A DNA stretch of 64,000 nt. Source: Anaerocolumna jejuensis DSM 15929 (GTDB lineage: Bacteria > Bacillota > Clostridia > Lachnospirales > Lachnospiraceae). A program made the position numbers and the translations under genes. The stretch is from assembly GCF_900142215.1 (NCBI RefSeq), contig NZ_FRAC01000006.1, positions 310,001 to 374,000 on the forward strand, in the 5' to 3' direction. Below the pieces are notes generated by a model. That model saw only the letters and a program-made list of their open reading frames with translations. It was not told the origin of the DNA and made no database searches. Positions 51,839 to 60,961 of this stretch are shown piece by piece (position 1 is the stretch's first letter; every line of letters starts with the position of its first letter).

Positions 51839-54127
51839 TTATTTTTCATTTCGGTAATAATTAATCAGACAGCCCTTATCAATGATATCTCTTTCATCCT
51901 CTGTCAATTCCCCCAGTCCCAGGGTGAATTCCTTCATAGCTTTTCCTACTACATAAGCCTTTATTTCATTATTTTTTTCAGCTACTGCTTTCTTTATATC
52001 CCTGATAAAAAGATAGTCTCCATTCTCAAAAGGAATTTCTTCTTTTAACAGAAAGGGAAGCATGCCCCAGTTTATTAAATTGGATCGGTACCTTTTGGTT
52101 GCATATCCCTTTGCAATATTTGCCAGTCCTCCAAGGACCTTCTGGCAGCTGGCAGCCTGTTCCCTGGCTGAGCCGTCTCCCGGTTTAACGGCATATATTA
52201 CACTTCCGATTTCCGTATTCTCAGGTTCTAAGGCAAAGGTCTTCTGAATCTCTTTATACACTTCTTTCAGTTCGTCATTTGCCGCCAGGATATCCTCTCC
52301 GTGGATACGTGCCTTTTCTGCCTTTTGTACCTCTTTGGCCCGTCCTACGTAAGCCGGGTCCTTTCTGGAAAGGGTAAATTCTGCAAGCCCTAAGGGATTG
52401 GAACGGTAGGAGGAGGTTTCACCGGAGGGAATAAGCTCGTCTGTAGTGGTAACCGGGTCCTTTATTACAGATACCACTTTTAATATCATATGGTCCGTAA
52501 GCCCTGACATTGCCGGCCAATCTACAATTCCCGGTCCGAATTTGATTTCATTTTCAATTTGAGGGTTTCCGGTACCATTATACACACGGTTATCATAAAT
52601 CTTACTGTCAAAAAAGTACTTGGGCTTTAAGAAATCCGTATCAATATTTTCAGCCGAAGTTAAGTATCCCTTATTCGCTGCCGTAGCTGCTATGGATCTG
52701 GCATCCATTAAGGCAACGGAAGCAATCTGTCCGTTGGTAACCTTGGAGCCTTCTCTGTTAGGGAAGTTCCTGGTCGTATGCCTGATACTAAAACTGTTAT
52801 TGGAGGGTACATCTCCTGCACCAAAGCAGGGACCGCAGAAGGCCGTCCTTATAGTGGCTCCGGTTTCCATGAGGCTTGCCACAGAACCATTCCTTACAAG
52901 CTCCATAAATATGGGCTGGCTTGCCGGATATACGCTTAAGGAGAACTCATCCGCACCGATGTATTTTCCCTTAAGGATATCCGTTGCATCACAGATATTC
53001 TCAAAACCGCCGCCGGCACAGCCTGCAATTACACCCTGGTCAACATAAAGCCTGTTATTTCTGACCTTATCCTGTAAGCTGTATTTTATTTTATTATTAT
53101 CAAGGCTTACTGACGCCTTTTTTTCCACTTCTGCAAGTACGTCATAAAGATTCCCATTCAGTTCATCAATGGTATAGACATTACTTGGATGAAAAGGCAT
53201 GGCAATCATTGGTTTGACCTGTGATAGATCCACATGAATCAGTCCGTCATAGTAGACGACCTCTTCTAAGGCCAGCTCTTTATAATCCTCTGCCCTGTTA
53301 TGTATCTCATAGAATTCCTTCACCTTGGAATCCGTTATCCAGATTGAGGATAAGCAGGTCGTTTCCGTAGTCATAACATCTATACCGATACGGTAATCAA
53401 CGGACAGCTTTCCTACGCCGTCTCCGAAGAACTCCATCACCTTATTATTTACATAGCCTTTTTCAAATACAGCTCCGATAACAGCCAGGGCAATATCCTG
53501 GGGACCTATACCCTTTACTGGTTCTCCGGTTAAGCAGACGCCGATTACACCGGGCATATTGATATCATAGGTTTTGCTGAGAAGCTGCTTTACAAGCTCA
53601 GGCCCGCCCTCTCCGATTGCCATCGTACCAAGGGCACCATAACGGGTATGGCTGTCGGAACCCAAAATCATCCTGCCGCCTCCGGCCAGCATTTCTCTTG
53701 CAAATTGATGGATTACTGCCTGATGAGGCGGTACATAAATACCACCGTACTTTTTAGCACAGGATAATCCGAACATGTGGTCATCTTCATTTATAGTGCC
53801 TCCAACGGCACAAAGGCTGTTATGGCAGTTTGTCAGAACATAGGGTACCGGGAACTTTTCAAGACCGCTGGCCCTGGCGGTTTGGATGATACCTACAAAG
53901 GTAATGTCATGGGAGGTCAGCTTATCGAATTTAATTTTTAACTTTTCCATATTACCGGAGGTATTATGGGCCTTCAGAATGCCATAGGCCAGTGTATTCT
54001 TTGCTGCCTCTTCCTTTGAACAGGCTCCCTTCATTTTACTTTGAAGCATTTCTTGTGTTGCTTCCCTTTCATCAATAACCTCTGTGCCGTTGAGCACATA
54101 GGCACCCTTTTCGTAAAGCTTAATCAT
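51839..54127 (-). CDS. aconitase-superfamily hydratase (YbhJ-like)
   Basis: About 762 residues from the ATG at 54127 (AAAGGAG). Cluster-binding cysteines are expected in GCAGGGFENICDA and FCGPCFGAGDVPSNN; the aconitase signature GSDSHTRYGALG is present, as is a swivel domain with YRSNLINWGMLPF. The N-terminus and the NCHNSLCAVGGTINEDD segment are unlike citrate-cycle aconitase and resemble E. coli YbhJ, whose substrate is unknown. Not linked to citrate-cycle genes here; stands near KDG kinase. Confidence 0.87.
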   Translation of the reverse strand: MIKLYEKGAYVLNGTEVIDEREATQEMLQSKMKGACSKEEAAKNTLAYGILKAHNTSGNMEKLKIKFDKLTSHDITFVGIIQTARASGLEKFPVPYVLTNCHNSLCAVGGTINEDDHMFGLSCAKKYGGIYVPPHQAVIHQFAREMLAGGGRMILGSDSHTRYGALGTMAIGEGGPELVKQLLSKTYDINMPGVIGVCLTGEPVKGIGPQDIALAVIGAVFEKGYVNNKVMEFFGDGVGKLSVDYRIGIDVMTTETTCLSSIWITDSKVKEFYEIHNRAEDYKELALEEVVYYDGLIHVDLSQVKPMIAMPFHPSNVYTIDELNGNLYDVLAEVEKKASVSLDNNKIKYSLQDKVRNNRLYVDQGVIAGCAGGGFENICDATDILKGKYIGADEFSLSVYPASQPIFMELVRNGSVASLMETGATIRTAFCGPCFGAGDVPSNNSFSIRHTTRNFPNREGSKVTNGQIASVALMDARSIAATAANKGYLTSAENIDTDFLKPKYFFDSKIYDNRVYNGTGNPQIENEIKFGPGIVDWPAMSGLTDHMILKVVSVIKDPVTTTDELIPSGETSSYRSNPLGLAEFTLSRKDPAYVGRAKEVQKAEKARIHGEDILAANDELKEVYKEIQKTFALEPENTEIGSVIYAVKPGDGSAREQAASCQKVLGGLANIAKGYATKRYRSNLINWGMLPFLLKEEIPFENGDYLFIRDIKKAVAEKNNEIKAYVVGKAMKEFTLGLGELTEDERDIIDKGCLINYYRNEK

Positions 54128-54481
54128 AGTAATGTCTCCTTTATGCCGCAATACTTAATACTGCTGTACTTTAGTACTTGCAGCAGGTAAGTGCTGCAGG
54201 TATTTTTTGATGTTGGATTTATGCATTTTTTTCTATAATTAATTAAAACACAAAACAGTGATATGATTTGCAGCCTGAATTTCCATAAAAGAAAATGAGG
54301 TACACAAATAAGTACCCCATTATCATAATAGTTATGAAGAGAATAATCAAGTTTTATTTTAAAACTTTTATATTTAACATAAAATTCCATAGCAGTTAGA
54401 ATGTATATATATACAAGTTTATTCCATCTTGAAGCACTATTGCAGACTTTCAGACTTGCAGGCTTGCAGACTTACAGGCTG
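54128..54481. other. gap between kdgK and aconitase-family gene
   Basis: No gene. Contains a leader hairpin TGCAGCA/TGCTGCA near 54179-54198, the kdgK terminator and the 8-bp tandem repeat. Confidence 0.55.
54294..54321 (-). terminator. probable kdgK terminator
   Basis: Stem AATGGGGTAC/GTACCTCATT (one mismatch) followed in the minus sense by TTTTCTTTTATGG. Confidence 0.65.
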
Positions 54482-54482
54482 C
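54443..54482. repeat. five tandem 8-bp repeats just past kdgK
   Basis: CAGACTTT, CAGACTTG, CAGGCTTG, CAGACTTA, CAGGCTGC in direct tandem; the last base touches the kdgK stop codon. Slippage-prone; no function known. Confidence 0.7.
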
Positions 54483-55504
54483 TACCTTTGTACCCTGCCG
54501 GAAGCATCTCCACCCATCAGGTTTTCCACTTCTCTTCTGGTCACCAGGTTAACATCTCCCGGAATCGTATGCTTCAGGGCAGAAGCTGCTACTGCAAATT
54601 CCAGTGATTCCCTGATATCTTTTCCTTCTATCAGCCCGCAGATAAGACCAGCTGCAAAGGAATCACCTCCGCCTACACGGTCAACAATGCGCATCTCATA
54701 CTTTCTGGAATGATAAAATTCCTTTCCGTCATAAATGCAGGCAGACCAGCTGTTATCGGAAGCAGAATAGCTTTCCCGCAAGGTGCTGGCAATGCACTTA
54801 AGTCCGAATCTATCCATCATTTGCTGAAAGATATCCCGGTATATGTAATCTTCAGCTTCAATGCCGGTCTTTTCTGTTGTTACAGGAGTTAATCCCAGTA
54901 TATACTTTGCATCCTCCTTGCTTCCAATGCATACATCCACATATTGCATTAAGTTTGTCATAACCTTATTTGCCTTTTCATAAGACCAGAGCTTTTTGCG
55001 GTAGTTAAAATCCATGGATATGGTGACACCCTTCTCCTTGGCAGCCTTTAAGGCAAGTTCTGTTAAATAGGCAGCTCCGTCACTGATGGCAGGAGTAATG
55101 CCGCTAAGATGGAACCAGTCAGCCCCTTCAAAGACAGTATCAAAATCAAAATCCTCTTCCTTCGCTTCAGCCATAGAGGAATGAGCCCTGTCATATACAA
55201 CATTGGAGGCACGCATGGAAGCTCCCGGCTCCAAATAGTAAATCCCCAGCCTCTCCCCTCCTCTGGCTATGAAATCGCAGTTTACATTATATTTTCTTAA
55301 GGCAGTTACAGCACTCTCTCCTATAGGGTTTTCAGGAACTTTGGATACAAAATAAGTACTGTGTCCGAAGTTGGCAAGAGATACCGCCACATTTGCCTCT
55401 CCGCCTCCGTAATTCACATCAAAGCTGTCTGCCTGGATAAATCTCTGGTAGCCGGGTGTGGATAAACGAAGCATAATCTCGCCCATTGTAACTATTTTTG
55501 CCAT
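54482..55504 (-). CDS. kdgK: 2-keto-3-deoxygluconate kinase (PfkB family)
   Basis: 340 residues. N-terminal VTMGEIMLRLSTPGYQRF and VNYGGGEANVAVSLANFGH; C-terminal PfkB signature DRVGGGDSFAAGLICGL with the catalytic Asp. The MLRLSTP...GGGEANVA pattern is that of KDG kinases, which phosphorylate 2-keto-3-deoxygluconate from uronate or pectin breakdown. The partner aldolase (eda) is not in the window. GGAGGAG SD. Confidence 0.9.
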   Translation of the reverse strand: MAKIVTMGEIMLRLSTPGYQRFIQADSFDVNYGGGEANVAVSLANFGHSTYFVSKVPENPIGESAVTALRKYNVNCDFIARGGERLGIYYLEPGASMRASNVVYDRAHSSMAEAKEEDFDFDTVFEGADWFHLSGITPAISDGAAYLTELALKAAKEKGVTISMDFNYRKKLWSYEKANKVMTNLMQYVDVCIGSKEDAKYILGLTPVTTEKTGIEAEDYIYRDIFQQMMDRFGLKCIASTLRESYSASDNSWSACIYDGKEFYHSRKYEMRIVDRVGGGDSFAAGLICGLIEGKDIRESLEFAVAASALKHTIPGDVNLVTRREVENLMGGDASGRVQR

Positions 55505-55546
55505 AATAACTTCTCCTCCGTTTCAAACTATTTCTCTCAACCTCTG

Positions 55547-55575
55547 ATTTTACCGTTTTTTTGCAGACAAAGCAA
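55547..55575 (-). promoter_or_regulatory. promoter for kdgK
   Basis: Minus sense TTGCTT, 17-base spacer, TAAAAT; -35 at 55570-55575, -10 at 55547-55552. The rest of the 55505-55808 gap is AT-rich; no clear + strand promoter or Pho box was picked out. Confidence 0.5.
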
Positions 55576-55808
55576 GGAGAATACTGAATTAATTCTGGAC
55601 TATATTGCCTACTGCATGTAAATTTTTTAATACAACGTAAACCTTATGTTAAATGTTTCCATTTCATATTGCTTATTTTTATTCCTTATGTTATTTATGA
55701 AATAACAATTCTTCTTCTATTGGCTACCGGACTTGCATGCAGGCTGATAGTAGGACAGGATTTGTTCAGCTGCTAAAAATTCTCAAATAATAGAAGGAGT
55801 ATGAAAGT

Positions 55809-57347
55809 ATGATGAATAAAACCTTTAAGAGGGTTATTGCCTGTATTATCACAGGTTTATTTCTCTTATCCTTTGTATTCACCAATGATTTTTCCAGTGT
55901 AAAGAGTACTGCCGCTGGAAGCAAAAAAGAAACCCAGGCAACTTCCTTAAAGGCACCAAAATATGTATTCATGTTTATCGGTGACGGCATGAGCTTTCCT
56001 CAGATTCAGGCAGCCAGTGACTATCTTGGCGCTGTCTCTCAGGACAAATCATCCAAGATTATGGCAGGCAATAAATATCTGAATTTCACAAAATTTCCTG
56101 TGGCAGGCTCTGCTGTTACATATGATTCCACCTCTTTTTGTCCTGATTCCGCTTCAACGGCAACCTCCCTGTCTACAGGGCACAAGACCTACAGCGGAAC
56201 AATTAATATGGACGAGACTATGACCACTTCTTATGAAACAATTTCTGAAAAGTTAAAGAAACAGCTTGGCTATAAAATCGGTGTTATTTCAACCGTTAAT
56301 TTAAATCATGCAACTCCTGCTGCCTATTACGCTCATCAGGCATCCAGAAACAATTACTACGCTATCGGCCTTGAGATGATACAAAGCGGCTTTGATTATT
56401 TTGCAGGCGGTGCCTTAAAGAATCCTACCGGAGACAATAAGGATGTACCTCAGAAAAATTTGTATGATCTGGCAAAGGAAAAAGGCTATAAGGTCATTAA
56501 CACTCAAAAGGATGCCGGTAAGCTTACTGCCGCAGACGGAAAAGCAATCATAATCGGTGAAACCCTGGCTGACAGCGATTCCCTCTCCTATTCCAATGAT
56601 ACGAAAACCGGAGAATGGGAACTAAAGGATTATGTAAAGAAAGGTATCGATGTGCTTGACAACAAAAAAGGCTTCTTTATGATGATAGAAGGCGGAAAAA
56701 TCGACTGGGCCTGTCATGCAAATGATGCCGGTTCCACAATATCCGATACCATTGCCCTGGATGAAGCTGTTACGGAGGCCGTTACCTTCTACAAGAAACA
56801 TCCCAGCGAAACCCTTATTATTGTAACCGGAGATCATGAAACCGGTGGTCTTACCATTGGTTATGCTGGCACGGAATATAATACCTTCCTTGACAATCTT
56901 TCCAACCAGAAGCTTTCCTACGCAAAATTTGATTCGGATTACGTAAAGAAATACAAGGATAAAAAGACCCCTTTTGCCGATGTCCTCACTGATATTAAGA
57001 ATAATTTTGGTCTGATTACAGATACGGATACAAGTGCAAAAGCCTATCCCAATTTGGTACTGACATCCTATGAGTACAACAAACTAAAAGCTGCTTACGA
57101 CATGACCATAAGCGGCAAGCTTGCCAAGAGCCAGGAAGAATACATCCTCTATGGCTCCTATGAACCCTTGACTGTAACCATCACTCATATCCTGAATAAC
57201 AAGTCCGGCATCGGTTTTACCTCCTATGCCCATACAGGACTTCCGGTAGGTGTTTTTGCCCAGGGGCAGGGAGCCGACCTTTTCACAGGCTATTATGACA
57301 ATACGCAGATTTATTATAATCTTGCCGACCTTTTAAAGGTAAAATAA
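55809..57347 (+). CDS. secreted alkaline phosphatase
   Basis: 512 residues. Signal peptide at the N-terminus (KRVIACIITGLFLLSFVF) with likely cleavage around residues 35-40. Metal ligand Asp in FMFIGDGMSFPQ, nucleophile Ser114 in CPDSASTATSLSTGHKTYSG, further ligands in IEGGKIDWACHANDA, VTGDHETGGL and SYAHTGLPV. Releases phosphate from organic esters outside the cell. AGAAGGAG precedes the ATG; no Pho box could be defined by eye. Ends in a strong terminator. Confidence 0.94.
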   Translation: MMNKTFKRVIACIITGLFLLSFVFTNDFSSVKSTAAGSKKETQATSLKAPKYVFMFIGDGMSFPQIQAASDYLGAVSQDKSSKIMAGNKYLNFTKFPVAGSAVTYDSTSFCPDSASTATSLSTGHKTYSGTINMDETMTTSYETISEKLKKQLGYKIGVISTVNLNHATPAAYYAHQASRNNYYAIGLEMIQSGFDYFAGGALKNPTGDNKDVPQKNLYDLAKEKGYKVINTQKDAGKLTAADGKAIIIGETLADSDSLSYSNDTKTGEWELKDYVKKGIDVLDNKKGFFMMIEGGKIDWACHANDAGSTISDTIALDEAVTEAVTFYKKHPSETLIIVTGDHETGGLTIGYAGTEYNTFLDNLSNQKLSYAKFDSDYVKKYKDKKTPFADVLTDIKNNFGLITDTDTSAKAYPNLVLTSYEYNKLKAAYDMTISGKLAKSQEEYILYGSYEPLTVTITHILNNKSGIGFTSYAHTGLPVGVFAQGQGADLFTGYYDNTQIYYNLADLLKVK

Positions 57348-57364
57348 CGGTCTGACGGTAATTT

Positions 57365-57427
57365 AGAAGAGAAGGATTGCAGCAAAGGAGAGACTGTCCT
57401 GTTCTCCGGAAGCAATCCTTTCTTCTT
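57365..57427 (+). terminator. terminator after alkaline phosphatase
   Basis: Stem AGAAGAGAAGGATTGC/GCAATCCTTTCTTCTTTT with a long loop, ending TTCTTCTTTTCC, 18 bp after the stop. Confidence 0.75.
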
Positions 57428-57457
57428 TTCCAATTAAGCAAAATGAAGGAGCTCAAT

Positions 57458-58669
57458 ATGAACCTTTTTAAAAATAGAATAAAAAGTAATCTCCCCTACC
57501 ACCTGCCCGTTTTAGTTTCCCTGGCTGTGTTGCTGCTTCTTCTGTTGATTCCGACAGGCTACGAGGATGCCGTTATATACAAGGGCACGGACCGTACGGC
57601 TGCCAAGGTTATTTCCGTGGATAATAAGAATATCGTTGATACCGGACTTATCCGCTCCGGTGAGCAGACCTGTGTGGTAAAGCTGCTGGGAGGCCGCTTT
57701 AAAGGCCAGCAGGCTGAGGGCTTTAACCTGTTGAACGGTTCTCTGGAAAATGATAAAATCTTTCGTGCCGGTGATAAGGTTCTGGTTGTTATCAGCTATC
57801 AGGATTCCAGGATACTATCCATCAATCTGATTGACCATTACCGGATAAAAAAAGAAGCCATTCTCGCTGTTGCCTTTGCCCTCTTATTGATAATTGTGGC
57901 AGGAGAAACCGGCTTTCGCTCCCTTCTATCCTTTGTAATCAGTATTTTGATGATATGGAAGGTGTTAATCCCTGCCTATCTAAACGGATATAATCCCATC
58001 TACTTTGGACTTTTTATCAATGTATCTCTTACGATCCTAATCCTGTCACTGGTGTTTGGGTTTAATAAAAAGGCATTGGCTGCCATCTCCGGGGCATCTT
58101 TAGGTATTCTGGTCACCTGCCTCCTTGGTATGATTTTTACGACCAGCTATAAAATTCATGGAGCCATTATGCCCAATTCCGAAAGCCTTCTTTACAGCGG
58201 TTATGCAAATCTGAATCTGACAAAAATCTTTATGGCCAGTATTTTTATTGGCTCCTCCGGTGCTGTAATGGACCTGGCTGTTGATATTACCTCTGCCATC
58301 AACGAGGTCATCTCAAAAAAACCGGAAATGAAATGGAAGGAAGCTTTTCTTTCCGGTATGAATGTGGGAAGAGCTGCTATGGGTACCATGACTACCACTC
58401 TCCTTTTAGCATATTCCGGCGGATATATTGCTCTTCTGATGGTATTTATGGCACAGGGGACTCCCGTGTTCAATATTCTGAACTATAAATATGTATCTGC
58501 GGAAATTCTGGATACCTTTATCGGCAGCATTGGCCTGGTATTGGTCGCCCCTTTCACTGCCCTGACCTGCAGCCTTCTTCTCACCAGCAGAAAAGCTGCC
58601 AGTAACCAGCCCCTGGAAGAATTACCCCTTTCTGACAATTTAAATACTGATGTGAATTCCGGCTCATAA
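57458..58669 (+). CDS. YibE/F-like membrane protein
   Basis: About 403 residues from the ATG at 57458 (GAAGGAG six bases ahead). One N-terminal membrane anchor, a soluble beta domain of about 110 residues (AKVISVDNKN, GDKVLVVISY), then about seven membrane helices with the family stretch SSGAVMDLAVDITSAINEV and GRAAMGTMTTTLLLAYSGGY. YibE/F proteins are predicted transporters of unknown substrate. The frame open to 57377 runs through the upstream terminator. Confidence 0.88.
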   Translation: MNLFKNRIKSNLPYHLPVLVSLAVLLLLLLIPTGYEDAVIYKGTDRTAAKVISVDNKNIVDTGLIRSGEQTCVVKLLGGRFKGQQAEGFNLLNGSLENDKIFRAGDKVLVVISYQDSRILSINLIDHYRIKKEAILAVAFALLLIIVAGETGFRSLLSFVISILMIWKVLIPAYLNGYNPIYFGLFINVSLTILILSLVFGFNKKALAAISGASLGILVTCLLGMIFTTSYKIHGAIMPNSESLLYSGYANLNLTKIFMASIFIGSSGAVMDLAVDITSAINEVISKKPEMKWKEAFLSGMNVGRAAMGTMTTTLLLAYSGGYIALLMVFMAQGTPVFNILNYKYVSAEILDTFIGSIGLVLVAPFTALTCSLLLTSRKAASNQPLEELPLSDNLNTDVNSGS

Positions 58670-58682
58670 GCCGCAGCAGCAA

Positions 58683-58723
58683 AAAAGAGCTGTATTACAG
58701 ATAATTGTAAAATCAGCTCTTTT
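58683..58723. terminator. bidirectional terminator
   Basis: Stem AAAAGAGCTG/CAGCTCTTTT between the convergent YibE/F-like gene and ferredoxin; A run on one side, T run on the other. Confidence 0.75.
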
Positions 58724-58757
58724 CAACCGTTAATATTCAGTTATTATTCTATCAAAA

Positions 58758-58946
58758 CTAATCGATATCGATTGCACTTGTTGGACAGCTATCCCTGGCA
58801 TTCTCAGCATCATCTGTTTTATCTGAAGGAATATCACCGTCAACGCCATGGGCAAAACCATCCTCTCCCATACTGAAAACTTCTGGACATAGATTTGTAC
58901 ATAACTCACAGCTAATACAAAGATCCGGACTAACACTTGCTTTCAT
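58758..58946 (-). CDS. small ferredoxin, single 4Fe-4S type
   Basis: 62 residues. Cysteines CISCELCTNLCPE and SCPTSAIDID give the C-x2-C-x2-C ... C-P pattern of one 4Fe-4S cluster; a second cluster motif is absent. The acidic middle and length match monocluster ferredoxins of Clostridia and Thermotoga. Cytoplasmic electron carrier. SD is poor (AGGTAAAG). Confidence 0.9.
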   Translation of the reverse strand: MKASVSPDLCISCELCTNLCPEVFSMGEDGFAHGVDGDIPSDKTDDAENARDSCPTSAIDID

Positions 58947-59074
58947 AACTTTACCTATTCACCATTCCTGAGAATGGCTCCTTCCTTTTATAGTAATTTA
59001 ATATTACTTCTTTAAATGGACAGAGTCAATTCTGTACATGGTTATTATCGTTAAAAAAAGAAATTTTATACATA

Positions 59075-59398
59075 TTAACCTTTTTCCTGTAATCCGGTCA
59101 CGGTAGGCAGGCTTGACAGGTTATTATCCTCCCTGCCATCGGGCAGGGATTTCAGATATTCATTTCCTTTTCTTGTAGCTACGCCGACTCCTTTGATATC
59201 ACCCTGCTTTGCTGCTTCAACGCCCTCTTCTTTATTCAGAATCTGTCCATCCGAAAGCTTATAGCCGCTGACTTTCCCGCTTTCTTTTACAAGGGCCACA
59301 ATTTCTTTTGCATCCGGTTTGCTTTCAGGGATATCCGATAGAGCCATCATGGGCAATACCGATGAAATATTTGTCCGGTCAGTATTCATATTTTCCAT
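59075..59398 (-). CDS. DUF3892-domain protein
   Basis: 107 residues. The segment from AKEIVALVKESGKVSGYKLS to GDIKGVGVATRKGNEYLKSL matches my recollection of DUF3892, a small domain of unknown function in Firmicutes. No signal peptide. AGGAGG seven bases before the ATG. Stands between ferredoxin and the sugar dehydrogenase relative. Confidence 0.8.
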   Translation of the reverse strand: MENMNTDRTNISSVLPMMALSDIPESKPDAKEIVALVKESGKVSGYKLSDGQILNKEEGVEAAKQGDIKGVGVATRKGNEYLKSLPDGREDNNLSSLPTVTGLQEKG

Positions 59399-59495
59399 GC
59401 ATAATCCTCCTGTTTTTCATATACAATATGAGATTAGTCTTTGCATATTAAAATGGGTATATTCAACCAAATATTTCATTTACGTATTTTCCCTT

Positions 59496-60647
59496 TTAAT
59501 ATCGGGGTACAAGGCGGATAATTTTGTCATCCTGGGGATTTGGAAGACCTCTGCCATCCAGATTGCTGGTCGTAATATAAACTGAGCCATCAGAAGCCCC
59601 AAATGCCTCCCTCAATCTACCGTATTCATTTTTTAAATATCCGTTTGTATTCAATACCTGGTTTCCGTCTTCACTTAGCTCCATTACCAACAGCTGTGAG
59701 CCTCGCAGGGTGGAGATAAACAGCCTTCCATTAAAAGGCCCGCCCTTTGCAAAGGCAATCCCGGAAGGCGCATAGGTTTCATTTCCGCTGTCATATAAGG
59801 GCTTAATAAAATCCCCCTCTTTCAAGGGCCAGCCATAATTTCCCCCGGGTAGTATAATATTGATTTCATCATGGGCAATATCTCCATGCTCCGAAGCGTA
59901 CAGCACCTTATTGTCGTTCCAGTCAAGTCCCTGTGAATTACGAATTCCGAAGGCATATACATAGGAGTCCGGGAAAGGATTATCAGAAGGAATGGTTCCA
60001 TCCAGGTTCATTCTCAGTATTTTTCCTGCCAGGCTGCTGATATCCTGGGAAAGCTCCGGCATTCCCGCATCTCCTGTAGTAACATAAAGCTTGCCGTCCG
60101 GTCCTATTTTAAGCCTGCCTCCAATGTGTACCCGGTTCGCAGGAATACTGTCTACGAGGACCTTATCTTCCACCGTATGCTCTCTATCATAATGCATTCG
60201 GACCACCCTGCTTAAGTACTCGCTGTCATCCATATAGGTATACATAACATAGAAATATCCGTTATTATCAAAATCCGGGTCCAGTACCAGTCCCAATAAA
60301 CCTCCTTCTCCCAATGCTTCAAAGGGAGGCAGAAAGGTATATATGGAATTAGTCTGCAAAACTCCATTTTCAATCAGGCGTATATTTCCGTTCTTTTCCG
60401 TAAAGAAAATCCTTCCATCCTTTGTAATATCCATTGCCCATGGAACAAAAAGGTCCTCTGCAACAATTTCCACATCATAAGGAAACTCTTCATATTCTTC
60501 TGTTCCTAAAGAGTTTTCCTCCTTGCACATTCTTTCAGACATCCAGTTTACTGTATCCAAGGTATGTGATTGATCTTCATTTTTGTACCAGTTAAATAAT
60601 TTGCCGATATTTACTGTTTTATAATAATACATACCCATTCCAGCCAT
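59496..60647 (-). CDS. PQQ-type glucose/sorbosone dehydrogenase-family protein
   Basis: 383 residues, a six-bladed propeller of the GSDH family: VPWAMDITKDGRIFFTEKNG, GEGGLLGLVLDPDFDNNGYF, HIGGRLKIGPDGKLYVTTGD, YAFGIRNSQGLDW and EINIILPGGNYGWP. Such proteins (YliI/Asd type) bind PQQ and oxidise aldoses, but Clostridia normally lack PQQ, so activity is uncertain. No signal peptide is apparent, unusual for this family. No good SD before 60647; the ATG at 60632 is an alternative. Confidence 0.87.
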   Translation of the reverse strand: MAGMGMYYYKTVNIGKLFNWYKNEDQSHTLDTVNWMSERMCKEENSLGTEEYEEFPYDVEIVAEDLFVPWAMDITKDGRIFFTEKNGNIRLIENGVLQTNSIYTFLPPFEALGEGGLLGLVLDPDFDNNGYFYVMYTYMDDSEYLSRVVRMHYDREHTVEDKVLVDSIPANRVHIGGRLKIGPDGKLYVTTGDAGMPELSQDISSLAGKILRMNLDGTIPSDNPFPDSYVYAFGIRNSQGLDWNDNKVLYASEHGDIAHDEINIILPGGNYGWPLKEGDFIKPLYDSGNETYAPSGIAFAKGGPFNGRLFISTLRGSQLLVMELSEDGNQVLNTNGYLKNEYGRLREAFGASDGSVYITTSNLDGRGLPNPQDDKIIRLVPRY

Positions 60648-60830
60648 TTATCATAATAATTATTCTATGGAAAACCAGGTAAATGGTGCATTTATTCCGG
60701 GAACCGGGTAATTAATTTCCTCTTACTAATTAATTTAGTAGAGCTAATTCTCCTCCGATTAATTTATCTAAGAACTATTTTCTCTAAAAACTAATTTTCT
60801 AAGAATTATTTTGTAAGAGCTAAATTTTTT

Positions 60831-60894
60831 CCAAATTAATTTTTCTCCAAACTAATTTTTCTCCAAACTAATTTTTCTCCAAACTAAATTTCTT
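60831..60894. repeat. four tandem 16-bp repeats upstream of pyrB
   Basis: Units CCAAATTAATTTTTCT, CCAAACTAATTTTTCT (twice) and CCAAACTAAATTTCTT in direct tandem; the array ends one base before the -35 box. Confidence 0.88.
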
Positions 60895-60895
60895 A

Positions 60896-60924
60896 TTGTA
60901 CTATAAGAGCTTTTATAGTATAAT
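60896..60924 (+). promoter_or_regulatory. pyrBI promoter
   Basis: TTGTAC (60896-60901), 17-base spacer, TATAAT (60919-60924). The spacer is part of a dyad ACTATAA/TTATAGT. The leader is only about 30 nt, too short for a PyrR attenuator. Confidence 0.75.
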
Positions 60925-60961
60925 AATCAGTTGAAAAAATTAACAGTATACGGAGGTAGTC

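Larger units (their letters stand above)
60648..60961. other. AT-rich divergent gap with repeats and pyrB promoter
   Basis: No gene. From about 60713 onward, variants of CTAATTTTTCTCC recur; the last four are regular 16-bp units, followed by the pyrB promoter. Confidence 0.65.

Noticed and set aside
55505..55808. Pho box ahead of the alkaline phosphatase
   Set aside because: No pair of TTAACA-like direct repeats with proper spacing was seen.
58730..58936. 68-residue frame overlapping the ferredoxin
   Set aside because: Out-of-frame shadow of the clear 4Fe-4S ferredoxin.
60831..60894. Possible CRISPR-like repeats upstream of pyrB
   Set aside because: Units are direct tandem with no spacers and no cas genes nearby.
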